Assembly (NCBI GenBank): GCA_003864495.1
Contig: ML133388.1
Span: forward strand, 2,046,738-2,110,737
Origin: Nemopilema nomurai
Lineage: Eukaryota; Cnidaria; Scyphozoa; Rhizostomeae; Rhizostomatidae
Direction of reading: 5' to 3'
DNA length: 64,000 nucleotides
Shown here: positions 36,701 through 42,400 of the stretch, one piece after another
Layout of the letters: every line of letters starts with the position of its first letter
Position numbering within the stretch: position 1 is the stretch's first letter
The notes under the pieces: generated by a model
What the model saw: only the letters and a program-made list of their open reading frames with translations
What the model was told of the DNA's origin: nothing
Databases searched by the model: none
Translations under genes and position numbers: made by a program

Positions 36701-38285
36701 AATGGTTGCATATTTAAATCTGATGGCAAAGGCTGCTAATGTTGCTTTGATTTATCATTTGCATTTATTTGCAAGAGTTTACATTGGACACTTTTTTAGT
36801 GTACCACCATTTTGAATTGTGAAGCAGCCTCTTATCCGTCAAAACCTCCTATTGAAATATTCAAATCTCATGTTACCTCCTTCTCAGTTACGATTTGGGT
36901 GATGGCAATATAACAACAAAGAGTGAACTTCGCATACGAATGAACCGATGGACGTTTCTAAATGTGACCAGAGAAAACAAGATTGTTCAAGTGTTGATAG
37001 ACGGAAGAAGGGTTTCCAGAGCCGTTTCACCTGGCCAAAAGACTATTTCAAACTTGCATACAGAAATGCTTATTGGAAAGGCAGAAAACCTCATTAGAGG
37101 AAAGAGGTAATGTTTCTAGGAATTACTGTTACCACTGACTATCATCGTAAATTGGAGAGTAGCTAAATATTGAAGTTCTCGTGATGAATATGTTGACTTG
37201 TTCACTTATAAATCTGCTGATTCTATATTTGCACAGTATAATCCGTTTACGACTTGGAATTAAGAAGGAAAATTAGCAAGTAAAAGCGTCAAGATAAAGT
37301 GTTCGATCTGAAACAGTTGATTGTAGTTTACGTTTTTGTCAAAGGATCTATTTTTTCCTTTAGACATCCACCTCAAGTTCACAGCCCATTTAGAGGTTGT
37401 GTCAGACTCGTTGTTGTTGACGGAGAGCGACTCAGCCTACGCGAGAAGGACAAATACTCCATCAAAATCAAAGACATTGAAAGATGTGCAGGTACGCCTG
37501 TTAACCTAAACAATAAGCTATTGAATGCAATGAAAACGTACGAGAAGACCCTTCAGCAGTCTTAGAAGTGATGTTGTAAACTGTTGTAGATTATTATAAA
37601 GGCCGAACAAATCCAAATTTTCTTTAATGACTGAATGTCTTTCTTTGCAAAAACCAGTGAAACTTCCAACGATATTAAGTTTCAGATAGCGACAATTCCT
37701 CTGTATATCGTTTTAGGCTGTTATCAACGATCAAACATCGTATTTCTGCTGGACAATTCAAAGAATATCGGATACGACGGATTTGAGAAGTCGAAGAATT
37801 TCATAACTGCCATAGCTGATTACTTCAATCGTGAAAGCACTAGCATTGGTTTGATAGAATTCACCGGACAAGCCAAGTCAACAATACCATTCAAAGTCAA
37901 TCGGCAACGCGAAGAGCTCAAAACCTTGATAAGCAACATCAAATTCGAAAACGGACAAAAGCATTCCGTCCTTAGTGCTTATGATAGCCTCAGTGCGTTC
38001 TTCCCGCAAACACCTCCTCAAGGTGGAAACTTTGTCGTTCTAATTACCGCTGCGGAGGAGATTGAGCAGACCAAGCATCTGTCGGCAGTGTTCAAACGGT
38101 TGAGCTACGAACGTCTTGGCGTAAAGTTCTTTGTTGTTGCTGCTGATGACAAAGTCACAAGTAAAAAACTAGCAGGGTACGCAAGCGGAGCATCATATAT
38201 TTACAAGTCAGAAGATTTCGATGACATCATAGGTTTTGTGACGAAAATTCGCAAATCAATTTGCCGCCATGCACAATTCGCTTAG
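215..38285 (+). CDS. Giant VWA / follistatin-Kazal / TSP1 / LamG extracellular protein gene (5' partial, 54 exons)
   Basis: Inferred as one spliced gene. The exons listed below all join in phase, and no initiator exon with a signal peptide or terminal exon with a stop appears between them until 38283. They encode roughly 7,200 residues. Order: VWA; two cassettes A-FS1-B-C-FS2-D; three TSP1; four near-identical cassettes; a shortened cassette without A; LamG-like; FS; LamG; EGF; LamG; terminal VWA. Every VWA, FS and TSP1 exon starts and ends in phase 1, the signature of exon-shuffled extracellular modules. Such proteins normally act in extracellular matrix or at the cell surface. The FS-LamG-EGF-LamG end recalls agrin, but the VWA bulk does not. 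Introns are about 0.1 to 0.9 kb and hold nothing else I recognise apart from the repeats listed. Frameshifts sit in exons 1, 20, 36 and 37. It could instead be two or more tandem genes; a long transcript would decide. Confidence 0.7.
1106..1666 (+). CDS. Exon 2: VWA domain, class A
   Basis: Phase 1 at both ends (acceptor CAAG, donor GTAAGT). Encodes [15 protein letters not shown], a hydrophobic first strand where the MIDAS aspartate is replaced by glycine. It ends with the class A/C signature [12 protein letters not shown] and LRPG. Opens the first complete cassette. Confidence 0.85.
2131..2337 (+). CDS. Exon 3: follistatin/Kazal module, FS1
   Basis: A 207-nt phase 1-1 exon with ten cysteines: an EGF-like hairpin (ACWNKKC onward) then a Kazal core with [15 protein letters not shown]. 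Kazal domains can inhibit serine proteases, but follistatin-type copies in matrix proteins are usually structural or ligand-binding. No inhibitor function is claimed. Confidence 0.88.
2729..3289 (+). CDS. Exon 4: VWA domain, class B
   Basis: Phase 1-1, 561 nt. Encodes [10 protein letters not shown], the class-B signature [11 protein letters not shown] where canonical VWA has its MIDAS threonine, and [11 protein letters not shown]. The intact frame here is the reference for the break in exon 1. Confidence 0.88.
3471..3540. repeat. TTTA-type microsatellite in intron
   Basis: Imperfect tandem TTTA/TTTG/TTAC tetranucleotides in the intron between exons 4 and 5. Confidence 0.85.
3734..4288 (+). 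CDS. Exon 5: VWA domain, class C
   Basis: Phase 1-1, 555 nt. Encodes [11 protein letters not shown] (no MIDAS aspartate), then [23 protein letters not shown] and the signature [13 protein letters not shown]. The donor is GTATGT. Confidence 0.86.
4570..4776 (+). CDS. Exon 6: follistatin/Kazal module, FS2
   Basis: 207 nt, phase 1-1, ten cysteines. Has CQCLPC then [15 protein letters not shown], the Kazal core. FS2 differs from FS1 in its first half (S-C-E-K-V-K-C) and always precedes a class D VWA. Confidence 0.87.
4920..4936. repeat. Poly-C run in intron
   Basis: Seventeen consecutive C in the intron between exons 6 and 7. Length is likely polymorphic or uncertain in sequencing. Confidence 0.9.
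5318..5881 (+). CDS. Exon 7: VWA domain, class D, DxSxS present
   Basis: Phase 1-1, 564 nt. Encodes [11 protein letters not shown], the only copy in the window with a complete D-x-S-x-S first MIDAS motif. The later MIDAS positions look degraded: no obvious threonine motif, and VNGESS in place of the usual D-G. Closes cassette 1. Confidence 0.86.
6285..6836 (+). CDS. Exon 8: VWA domain, class A
   Basis: Phase 1-1, 552 nt. Encodes [15 protein letters not shown] and ends [10 protein letters not shown] then LRPG. The exon ends at a GC donor (G|GCAAGT) rather than GT; every neighbour has GT at this position. Opens cassette 2. Confidence 0.83.
7361..7570 (+). CDS. Exon 9: follistatin/Kazal module, FS1
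   Basis: 210 nt, phase 1-1, ten cysteines ([13 protein letters not shown], then [15 protein letters not shown]). One codon longer than most FS exons, just before the Kazal core. Confidence 0.87.
7869..8438 (+). CDS. Exon 10: VWA domain, class B
   Basis: 570 nt, phase 1-1. Encodes [23 protein letters not shown] and the stretch [14 protein letters not shown], which recurs in every later class-B exon. MIDAS reads DGSRR, lacking the second serine. Confidence 0.88.
8806..9363 (+). CDS. Exon 11: VWA domain, class C
   Basis: 558 nt, phase 1-1. Encodes [27 protein letters not shown] and [13 protein letters not shown]. No MIDAS aspartate. Confidence 0.86.
9622..9828 (+). CDS. Exon 12: follistatin/Kazal module, FS2
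   Basis: 207 nt, phase 1-1. Starts D-P-C-Q-N-A-K-C, continues KVC, CICPQC, then [14 protein letters not shown]. The Kazal loop is A-D-D instead of G-S-D, as in later FS2 copies. Confidence 0.86.
10235..10798 (+). CDS. Exon 13: VWA domain, class D
   Basis: 564 nt, phase 1-1. Encodes [11 protein letters not shown] (second MIDAS serine lost) and [17 protein letters not shown]. Closes cassette 2; TSP1 exons follow. Confidence 0.86.
11194..11370 (+). CDS. Exon 14: TSP1 repeat 1
   Basis: 177 nt, phase 1-1. Reads [16 protein letters not shown] with six cysteines in thrombospondin type-1 spacing and an aromatic ladder starting W-x-x-F. TSP1 modules commonly bind glycosaminoglycans and are often C-mannosylated; no target is inferred here. 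Confidence 0.9.
11660..11836 (+). CDS. Exon 15: TSP1 repeat 2
   Basis: 177 nt, phase 1-1, six cysteines: [18 protein letters not shown] to LRPCPG. Same length and phase as the flanking TSP1 exons, consistent with local exon duplication. No complete + strand ORF starts here, but the phase 1 frame is open throughout. Confidence 0.88.
11980..12156 (+). CDS. Exon 16: TSP1 repeat 3
   Basis: 177 nt, phase 1-1, six cysteines: [18 protein letters not shown] to LQECPG. The intron before it is only 143 bp, the shortest near here. Confidence 0.9.
12433..12984 (+). CDS. Exon 17: VWA class A, tandem block 1
   Basis: 552 nt, phase 1-1, acceptor TTGCAG, weak donor GTGTGT. Encodes [17 protein letters not shown] and [13 protein letters not shown]. 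Block-1-specific residues: Q-Q-S-V, I-Q-N-E, LRLID. It shares GDDKE with block 3, against GDAKE in blocks 2 and 4. Confidence 0.87.
13216..13422 (+). CDS. Exon 18: FS1, tandem block 1
   Basis: 207 nt, phase 1-1, ten cysteines; [15 protein letters not shown] is the Kazal core, preceded by an N-G-T glycosylation sequon. Starts D-I-C-W-N; later blocks read D-I-C-W-K. Donor GTGTGT. Confidence 0.88.
13533..14102 (+). CDS. Exon 19: VWA class B, tandem block 1
   Basis: 570 nt, phase 1-1. [23 protein letters not shown]. Only this block has SKQEIKVN; the other three have SKPEIKVN. Confidence 0.88.
14319..14871 (+). CDS. Exon 20: VWA class C, tandem block 1, frameshifted
   Basis: 553 nt against 555 in blocks 2 to 4. 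Two single-C deletions about 14 bases apart (C5 to C4 near 14602, and GAGCC to GAGC near 14620) shift the frame and give TAA at 14633-14635. The remaining half ([11 protein letters not shown] to [11 protein letters not shown]) is intact in another frame. Either a damaged exon or homopolymer-type sequence errors. Confidence 0.75.
15035..15241 (+). CDS. Exon 21: FS2, tandem block 1
   Basis: 207 nt, phase 1-1. [14 protein letters not shown], then [14 protein letters not shown], ten cysteines. Every + strand ORF here is too short to stand alone; the exon is recognised by splice sites and by its four copies. Confidence 0.88.
15578..16138 (+). CDS. Exon 22: VWA class D, tandem block 1
   Basis: 561 nt, phase 1-1. 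[16 protein letters not shown] (MIDAS degraded to D-A-T-S-S), [23 protein letters not shown] as in block 3. Confidence 0.87.
16604..17155 (+). CDS. Exon 23: VWA class A, tandem block 2
   Basis: 552 nt, phase 1-1. The translated residues I compared are identical to exon 35 of block 4 (GDAKE, I-P-N-E, LRSID), including the flanking intron start, and differ slightly from blocks 1 and 3. Confidence 0.87.
17393..17599 (+). CDS. Exon 24: FS1, tandem block 2
   Basis: 207 nt, phase 1-1. Same as exon 18 except D-I-C-W-K in place of D-I-C-W-N. The upstream intron end (GAATTTTTTTTCTTCATC) matches block 1, not blocks 3 and 4. Confidence 0.88.
17710..18279 (+). CDS. Exon 25: VWA class B, tandem block 2
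   Basis: 570 nt, phase 1-1, intact. [18 protein letters not shown]. Serves as the reference frame for the broken block-4 copy. Confidence 0.88.
18508..19062 (+). CDS. Exon 26: VWA class C, tandem block 2
   Basis: 555 nt, phase 1-1, intact. [29 protein letters not shown] (the stretch broken in exon 20), [11 protein letters not shown], then YPG before donor GTTTGT. Confidence 0.88.
19226..19432 (+). CDS. Exon 27: FS2, tandem block 2
   Basis: 207 nt, phase 1-1; translates like exon 21. The intron downstream has the second sequence type, shared with block 4 and unlike blocks 1 and 3. Confidence 0.88.
19761..20321 (+). CDS. Exon 28: VWA class D, tandem block 2
   Basis: 561 nt, phase 1-1. N-P-S-E-R-R and K-K-V-Q-S distinguish it from the other D copies. 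The open frame runs past the donor GTATAT into the intron, to about 20455, which is not coding evidence. Confidence 0.87.
20788..21339 (+). CDS. Exon 29: VWA class A, tandem block 3
   Basis: 552 nt, phase 1-1. Private changes [13 protein letters not shown] and PEVDK; GDDKE as in block 1. Confidence 0.87.
21576..21782 (+). CDS. Exon 30: FS1, tandem block 3
   Basis: 207 nt, phase 1-1, ten cysteines. The upstream intron end (GAATTCTCTTCCTTCATC) matches block 4, so similarity between blocks switches here. Confidence 0.88.
21893..22462 (+). CDS. Exon 31: VWA class B, tandem block 3
   Basis: 570 nt, phase 1-1. Reads ENGGKTL where the other blocks read ENARKTL, a compact private change; otherwise matches block 2. 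Confidence 0.87.
22693..23247 (+). CDS. Exon 32: VWA class C, tandem block 3
   Basis: 555 nt, phase 1-1, intact, apparently identical in protein to exon 26. Confidence 0.88.
23412..23618 (+). CDS. Exon 33: FS2, tandem block 3
   Basis: 207 nt, phase 1-1. Followed by the intron type shared with block 1 (GCACGTTCAGTTCTTCACTG and onward). Confidence 0.88.
23955..24515 (+). CDS. Exon 34: VWA class D, tandem block 3
   Basis: 561 nt, phase 1-1. Near-identical to exon 22 (N-P-S-V-R-R, K-K-V-R-S) with a private L to F change ([10 protein letters not shown]). Confidence 0.87.
24982..25533 (+). CDS. Exon 35: VWA class A, tandem block 4
   Basis: 552 nt, phase 1-1, intact. Protein identical to exon 23 as far as I compared. 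Lies just upstream of the deletion-rich stretch of block 4. Confidence 0.87.
25766..25968 (+). CDS. Exon 36: FS1, tandem block 4, frameshifted
   Basis: 203 nt against 207. One A is missing from the A run at 25777-25779, giving TGA at 25888-25890, and a codon (TAC) is lost after GACTGC near 25908. All ten cysteine codons can still be traced after re-framing. Probable sequence error or local decay. Confidence 0.7.
26078..26644 (+). CDS. Exon 37: VWA class B, tandem block 4, frameshifted
   Basis: 567 nt against 570. GT is missing near 26308 and a G near 26563. The first loss leads to TAA at 26335-26337; the second restores the original frame near the exon end. Splice sites are intact. Also reads S-D-V where sisters read S-G-V. 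Confidence 0.7.
26872..27426 (+). CDS. Exon 38: VWA class C, tandem block 4
   Basis: 555 nt, phase 1-1, intact. Private changes LIMVNM and ALHPG. Confidence 0.87.
27588..27794 (+). CDS. Exon 39: FS2, tandem block 4
   Basis: 207 nt, phase 1-1, same protein as the other FS2 copies. The following intron is of the block-2 type. Confidence 0.88.
28115..28675 (+). CDS. Exon 40: VWA class D, tandem block 4
   Basis: 561 nt, phase 1-1, the most diverged D copy of the array: ATFSVED, N-P-S-I-R-R, R-K-L-R-S, V-L-D-R. The following intron is unrelated to those after the other D exons, so the duplicated segment ends here. Confidence 0.87.
28843..29040 (+). CDS. Exon 41: follistatin/Kazal module, FS1-like
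   Basis: 198 nt, phase 1-1, ten cysteines, shortened hairpin (D-P-C-K-G-V-K-C) then [15 protein letters not shown]. Starts cassette 7, which has no A-class VWA before it. The open frame upstream is translated pyrimidine tract, not a signal peptide. Confidence 0.86.
29512..30081 (+). CDS. Exon 42: VWA domain, class B position
   Basis: 570 nt, phase 1-1. [14 protein letters not shown] (D-T-S-S-R, last MIDAS serine missing), GGSTS, and VVIITDGKA. This is the copy closest to a canonical VWA in its third strand. Confidence 0.87.
30350..30907 (+). CDS. Exon 43: VWA domain, class C position
   Basis: 558 nt, phase 1-1. [25 protein letters not shown] keeps a threonine at the second MIDAS site although the first aspartate is glycine. 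Ends [11 protein letters not shown]. Confidence 0.87.
31409..31615 (+). CDS. Exon 44: follistatin/Kazal module, FS2 position
   Basis: 207 nt, phase 1-1, ten cysteines: [14 protein letters not shown], then [15 protein letters not shown]. Confidence 0.87.
32007..32558 (+). CDS. Exon 45: VWA domain, class D position
   Basis: 552 nt, phase 1-1, donor [21 protein letters not shown] (MIDAS lost), [22 protein letters not shown]. Last VWA of the cassette region. Confidence 0.86.
32821..33187 (+). CDS. Exon 46: LamG-like (concanavalin-type) domain, first half
   Basis: 367 nt, enters in phase 1 and leaves in phase 2. [10 protein letters not shown] opens a LamG-like (LamGL/Laminin_G_3) jelly roll; TVAIATWVK-type strand seen as TIATWVKLD. 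Continues in exon 47. Confidence 0.78.
33426..33745 (+). CDS. Exon 47: LamG-like domain, second half
   Basis: 320 nt, phase 2 to 1. [21 protein letters not shown] and [14 protein letters not shown] are typical of the second sheet of LamG-like folds (W-x-H-V, V-N-G, I-D-E-F-x-I-Y). Exits in phase 1, so the two-exon domain is itself a 1-1 module. Confidence 0.85.
33904..34125 (+). CDS. Exon 48: follistatin/Kazal module (agrin-like)
   Basis: 222 nt, phase 1-1. D-A-C-A-K-K-V-C hairpin, CVCPEKC, then [15 protein letters not shown]. Longer hairpin than the cassette FS modules and closer to the agrin style. Confidence 0.87.
34474..34663 (+). CDS. Exon 49: LamG domain 1, part 1
   Basis: 190 nt, phase 1 to 2. 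[14 protein letters not shown], then [28 protein letters not shown], the standard LamG strands (L-F-Y, D-F-x-x-L-x-L-x-x-G). Confidence 0.86.
34911..35126 (+). CDS. Exon 50: LamG domain 1, part 2
   Basis: 216 nt, phase 2 to 2. R-Y-D-L-G-Q-G-P start, [13 protein letters not shown], then LLFGSVPG. Has no complete stand-alone ORF; recognised from its phase fit and LamG pattern (Y-D-L-G, W-H). Confidence 0.85.
35400..35653 (+). CDS. Exon 51: LamG domain 1 end plus EGF domain
   Basis: 254 nt, phase 2 to 1. [17 protein letters not shown] closes LamG 1 (G-F-x-G-C-I); then six-cysteine [15 protein letters not shown], then [12 protein letters not shown]. No calcium-binding EGF signature is evident. 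Confidence 0.86.
36164..36371 (+). CDS. Exon 52: LamG domain 2, part 1
   Basis: 208 nt, phase 1 to 2. [46 protein letters not shown]. Same split position as LamG 1 (exon 49), so the two domains are likely duplicates. Confidence 0.86.
36888..37106 (+). CDS. Exon 53a: LamG domain 2, part 2
   Basis: 219 nt, phase 2 to 2. [41 protein letters not shown]. Aligns with exon 50 (Y-D-L-G start). By strict count this is the 53rd exon. Confidence 0.86.
37364..37491 (+). CDS. Exon 53b: LamG domain 2, part 3
   Basis: 128 nt, phase 2 to 1. [18 protein letters not shown] to RCAG gives the closing LamG cysteine pair. Leaves in phase 1, ready for another module. Labels 53a and 53b keep the terminal VWA as exon 54. 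Confidence 0.84.
37717..38285 (+). CDS. Exon 54 (terminal): VWA domain with stop codon
   Basis: 569 nt from a phase 1 acceptor (TTTTAG) to TAG at 38283-38285. Encodes G-C-Y-Q-R then [11 protein letters not shown] (MIDAS degraded), [18 protein letters not shown]. The tail after the domain is only I-C-R-H-A-Q-F-A; no transmembrane segment or GPI signal, so the product should be secreted unless an alternative end exists. Confidence 0.87.
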
Positions 38286-38318
38286 AATTTGAAGTATGTT
38301 ATCTTGCTATATCTGACG

Positions 38319-38324
38319 AATAAA
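38319..38324 (+). promoter_or_regulatory. Polyadenylation signal AATAAA of the VWA gene
   Basis: Perfect AATAAA 34 bases after the stop codon at 38285. A short 3' UTR is plausible. No competing hexamer lies nearer the stop. Confidence 0.6.
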
Positions 38325-38341
38325 TCCTGCAATTTTATAAT

Positions 38342-39330
38342 TAGATTTTCTTTGACAATTTTAAGTATTATAGTTAAATTTGACGCTTCACTAGAAATGT
38401 TATTCAAGTTTCGAAGCTCTTGGTGAACTAGATACAGCAACTTTGCTATTTGTGGTCAAGCATAAAATATATGATATTGATCAAACTAATTAATTGATAC
38501 AAGTTAGATGTGAAGAAGCTTCGAGAAAATTTCTAGCATGATTATTGCTTCTAACTTGAATGTGTAACTAAATTTGCTTAGTTAGTACTGGTTGTCATTC
38601 AACAAATTTATATATTACTGTTCGGAGCATCTTCACTTTTTGCATTTTCCAACGCATCTTTAAGCTCCCTTATTTTACAATTTAAGACAATACGACGAAG
38701 AATTGTAGATAGTTCAAAGCTGTATTTTGCGTTTGACTTTTGGTTTCCGTGTATTTTTGGTTTCTTATATTCAATAATGCAGCATTTTTCCTCGCATTTA
38801 AAATTTTTGAAAATATTTTCTTTATTTTTCTCTGAGCATTGCTAACTATGAATATTTCTCTATCTTACAAGGCTATATCCCTGTTATTCGAGATCAAAGA
38901 ACCGCTAAGAAACAGTCACTTTGACAGTCACAGAAACAGTTCATAGAAAGAGTATAAAACAATAAGGTTCAAGGGTTCTAAACCATTCATCCAATATGGA
39001 GTGCACAATAAATACACTTCTGCAAATGGGTTTTCGTCGAATATCGTTAGTCTTGGCCTGTGGATGGAAATCCATAGAAAGCAGATGTGTCCAAACTTTG
39101 CCAATTTGACTGCCAGAATCAAGGGATAGCGGGCGTTTGTCGGTCTTTAAGCATCCCTACTGATGCTCCTGATGCTCCAGTTTTTAGGAAATCCGTTTGA
39201 TCTTCTCCGGTCGTGTAAATAAATCTGTGGCAACATTTGGCGATCTTAAAATTTAAAATCAAAAATCAAACTGAGCGAAAGCAAATAGGGTCATTGATGA
39301 CCAATAAATTAGAATATAATCACCACCAAA
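38342..39330. other. Intergenic, no gene seen
   Basis: AT-rich sequence between the VWA gene end and the satellite. The longest open frame is a 64-codon minus-strand one without recognisable motifs. Nothing supported. Confidence 0.6.
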
Positions 39331-39478
39331 AAGCTCAAAAGCATTCTCTTAGGTCCTAGATTAAACTGAGGTTGATAAGAGGATAAAAACTGGGTTCCAA
39401 ATCAGTAATATTTGCAAAGCAATGCCCTTGCCTTTGAACAAAAAATTAATCACAGCTAATCAGCAAGTTTGAAAACGG
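39330..39478 (+). repeat. Degenerate edge monomer, left
   Basis: Shows the monomer order in decayed form: CTCAAAAGCATTCTCTT, ACTGAGGTTG, a GGGTTCCAAATCAGTAAT segment, then GCAAAGC. Its upstream CAATAAATTAGAATATAATC is shared with the right edge and not with interior monomers. Confidence 0.7.
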
Positions 39479-42400
39479 TGTGCCAAACAGCTCTAAAGCA
39501 TCTTTTTCGACACTAGAGTGTTCTGAGGCTGCTCAGGGTGTAAAAAACAGGGGTTCGAAAATCAGTCATTTTGGCAAGGCTATAGCCTTATTTTTTGACG
39601 CAAAATCGATCAATGGGAAAAACGGTCTTTTCTTACAAACAAACTGGGATACAGTCATGCCAAACAGCTCTAAAGCATTTTTTTTAGACACTAGAGTGTA
39701 CTGAGGCTGCTCAGGGTTTAAAAAACGGGGTTCGAAAATCAGTCATTTTGGCAAGGCTTTAGCCTTACTTTTTGACGCAAAATTGATCAATGGGAAAAAC
39801 GGTCTTTTCTTACAAACAAACTGGGATACAGTCATGCCAAACAGCTCTAAAGCATCTTTTTCGACACTAGAGTGTACTGAGGCTGCTCAGGGTGTAAAAA
39901 AAAGGGGTTCGAAAATCAGTCATTTTGGCAAGGCTATAGCCTTATTTTTTGACGCAAAATCGATCAATGGGAAAAACGGTCTTTTCTTACAAACAAACTG
40001 GGATACAGTCATGCCAAACAGCTCTAAAGCATCTTTTCAGACACTTTAATGTGCTGAGGCTGCTCAGGGTTAAAAAAACGGGGTTCGAAAATAAGTTATT
40101 TTGGCAAGTGTATAGCCTTGCTTTTTGACGCAGAATCGATCAAACGGAAAAACGGTCTTTTCTTACAAACAAACTGGGATACAGTCATGCCCAACATCTC
40201 TAAAGCATCTTTTCAGACACTAGAGTGTACTGAGGCTGCTCAGGGTTTAAAAAAACGGGGTTCGAAAATCAGTCATTTTGGCAAGGCTATAGCCTTACTT
40301 TTGACGCAAATCGATCAATCGGAAAAAGGCCTTTCTTGCAAGCAAACTGGGATACAGTCATGCCAAACAGCTCTAAAGCATCTTTTCAGACACTAGAGTG
40401 TACTGAGGCTGCTCAGGGTTGAAAAAACGGGGTTCGAAAATCAGTCATTTTGGCAAGGCTATAGCCTTGCTTTTTGACGCAAATCGATCAATCGGAAAAA
40501 GGCCTTTCTTGCAAGCAAACTGGGATACAGTCATGCCAAACAGCTCTAAAGCATCTTTTCAGACACTAGAGTGTACTGAGGCTGCTCAGGGTTTAAAAAA
40601 ACGGGGTTCGAAAATCAGTCATTTTGGCAAGGCTATAGCCTTACTTTTTGACGCAAAATCGATCAATGGGAAAAACGGTCTTTCTTGCAAGCAAACTGGA
40701 TAATGTCATGCCAAACAGCTCTAAAGCATCTTTTCAGACACTAGAGTATACTGAGGCTGCTCAGGGTTTAAAAAAACGGGGTTCAAAAATCAGTCATTTT
40801 GGCAAGGCTATAGCCTTACTTTTGGACGCAGAATCGATCAATCGTAAACAAGGCCTTTTCTTGCATGCAAACTGGGATACAGTCATGCCAAACAGCTCTA
40901 AAGCATCTTTTCAGACACTAGAGTGTACTGAGGTTGCTCAGGGGTTGAAAAAACGGGGTTCGAAAATCAGTCATTTTTGCAAGGCTATAGCCTTGCTTTT
41001 TGACGCAGAATCGATCAATCGTAAGCAAGGCCTTTTCTTGCATGCAAACTGAGATAATGTCATGCCAAACAGCTCTAAAGCATCTTTTCAGACACTAGAG
41101 TGTACTGAGGCTGCTCAGGGGTTGAAAAAACAGTGTTCGAAAATCAGTCATTTTGGCAAGGCTATAGCCTTACTTTTTGACGCAAAATCGATCAATGGGA
41201 AAACGGTCTTTTCTTGCAAGCAAACTGAGATAATGTCATGCCAAACAGCTCTAAAGCATCTTTTCAGACACTAGAGTTAACTGAGGTTGCTCAGGGGTTG
41301 AAAAAACGGGGTTCGAAAATCAGTCATTTTGGCAAGTGTATAGCCTTGCTTTTTGACGCAGAATCGATCAATCGTAAACAAGGCCTTTTCTTGCATGCAA
41401 CTTGGGATACATTGATGCCAAACAGCTCTAAAGCAACTTTTCAGACACTAGAGTGTACTGAGGCTGCTCAGGGGTTGAAAAAACAGTGTTCGAAAATCAG
41501 TCATTTTGGCAAGTGTATAGCCTTGCTTTTTGACGCAGAATCGATCAATCGTAAACAAGGCCTTTTCTTGCATGCAAACTGGGATACATTCATGCCAAAC
41601 AGCTCTAAAGCATCTTTTCAGACACTAGAGTGTACTGAGGTTGCTCAGGGGTTGAAAAAACGGGGTTCGAAAATCAGTCATTTTTGTAAGGCTATAGCCT
41701 TACTTTTTGACGCAAAATTGATCAATGGGAAAAACGGTCTTTTCTTGCATGCAAACTGGGATACAGTCATGCCAAACAGCTCTAAAGCATGTTTTCAGAC
41801 ACTAGAGTGTACTGAGGTTGCTCAGGGGTTGAAAAAACGGGGTTCGAAAATCAGTCATTTTCTCAAGGCTATAGCCTTACTTTTTGACGCAAAATCGATC
41901 GGAAAAACGGTCTTTTCTTGCAAGCAAACTGGGATAAAGTCATGCCAGACAACTCTAAAGCATCTTTTCAGAGACTATAATTTACTGGGGCTGCTCAGGG
42001 TTTAAAAAAACGGGGTTCGAAAATCAGTCATTTTTGCAAGGCTATAGCCTTGCTTTTTGACGCAAAACGATCAATCGGAAAAAAGGCCCTTTCTTGCATG
42101 CAACTTGGGATACATTGATGCCAAACAGCTCTAAAGCATCTATTCAGACACTAGAGGGGAATGAGGCTGCTCAGGGGTCGAAAAAACGGGGTTTGGAAAC
42201 CAGTCATTTTTGCAAGGCTATAGCCTTACTTTTTGACGCAAAATCGATCAATCGGAAAAACGGCCTTTTCTTGCAAGCAAACTGGGATAGAGTCATGCCC
42301 AACAGTTCTAAAGCATCTTTTCAGAGACTATATTGTGCTGAGACTGCTCAGGGATAAAAAAAACGGGGTTCGAAAATCAGTCACTTTGTCAAGGCTATAG

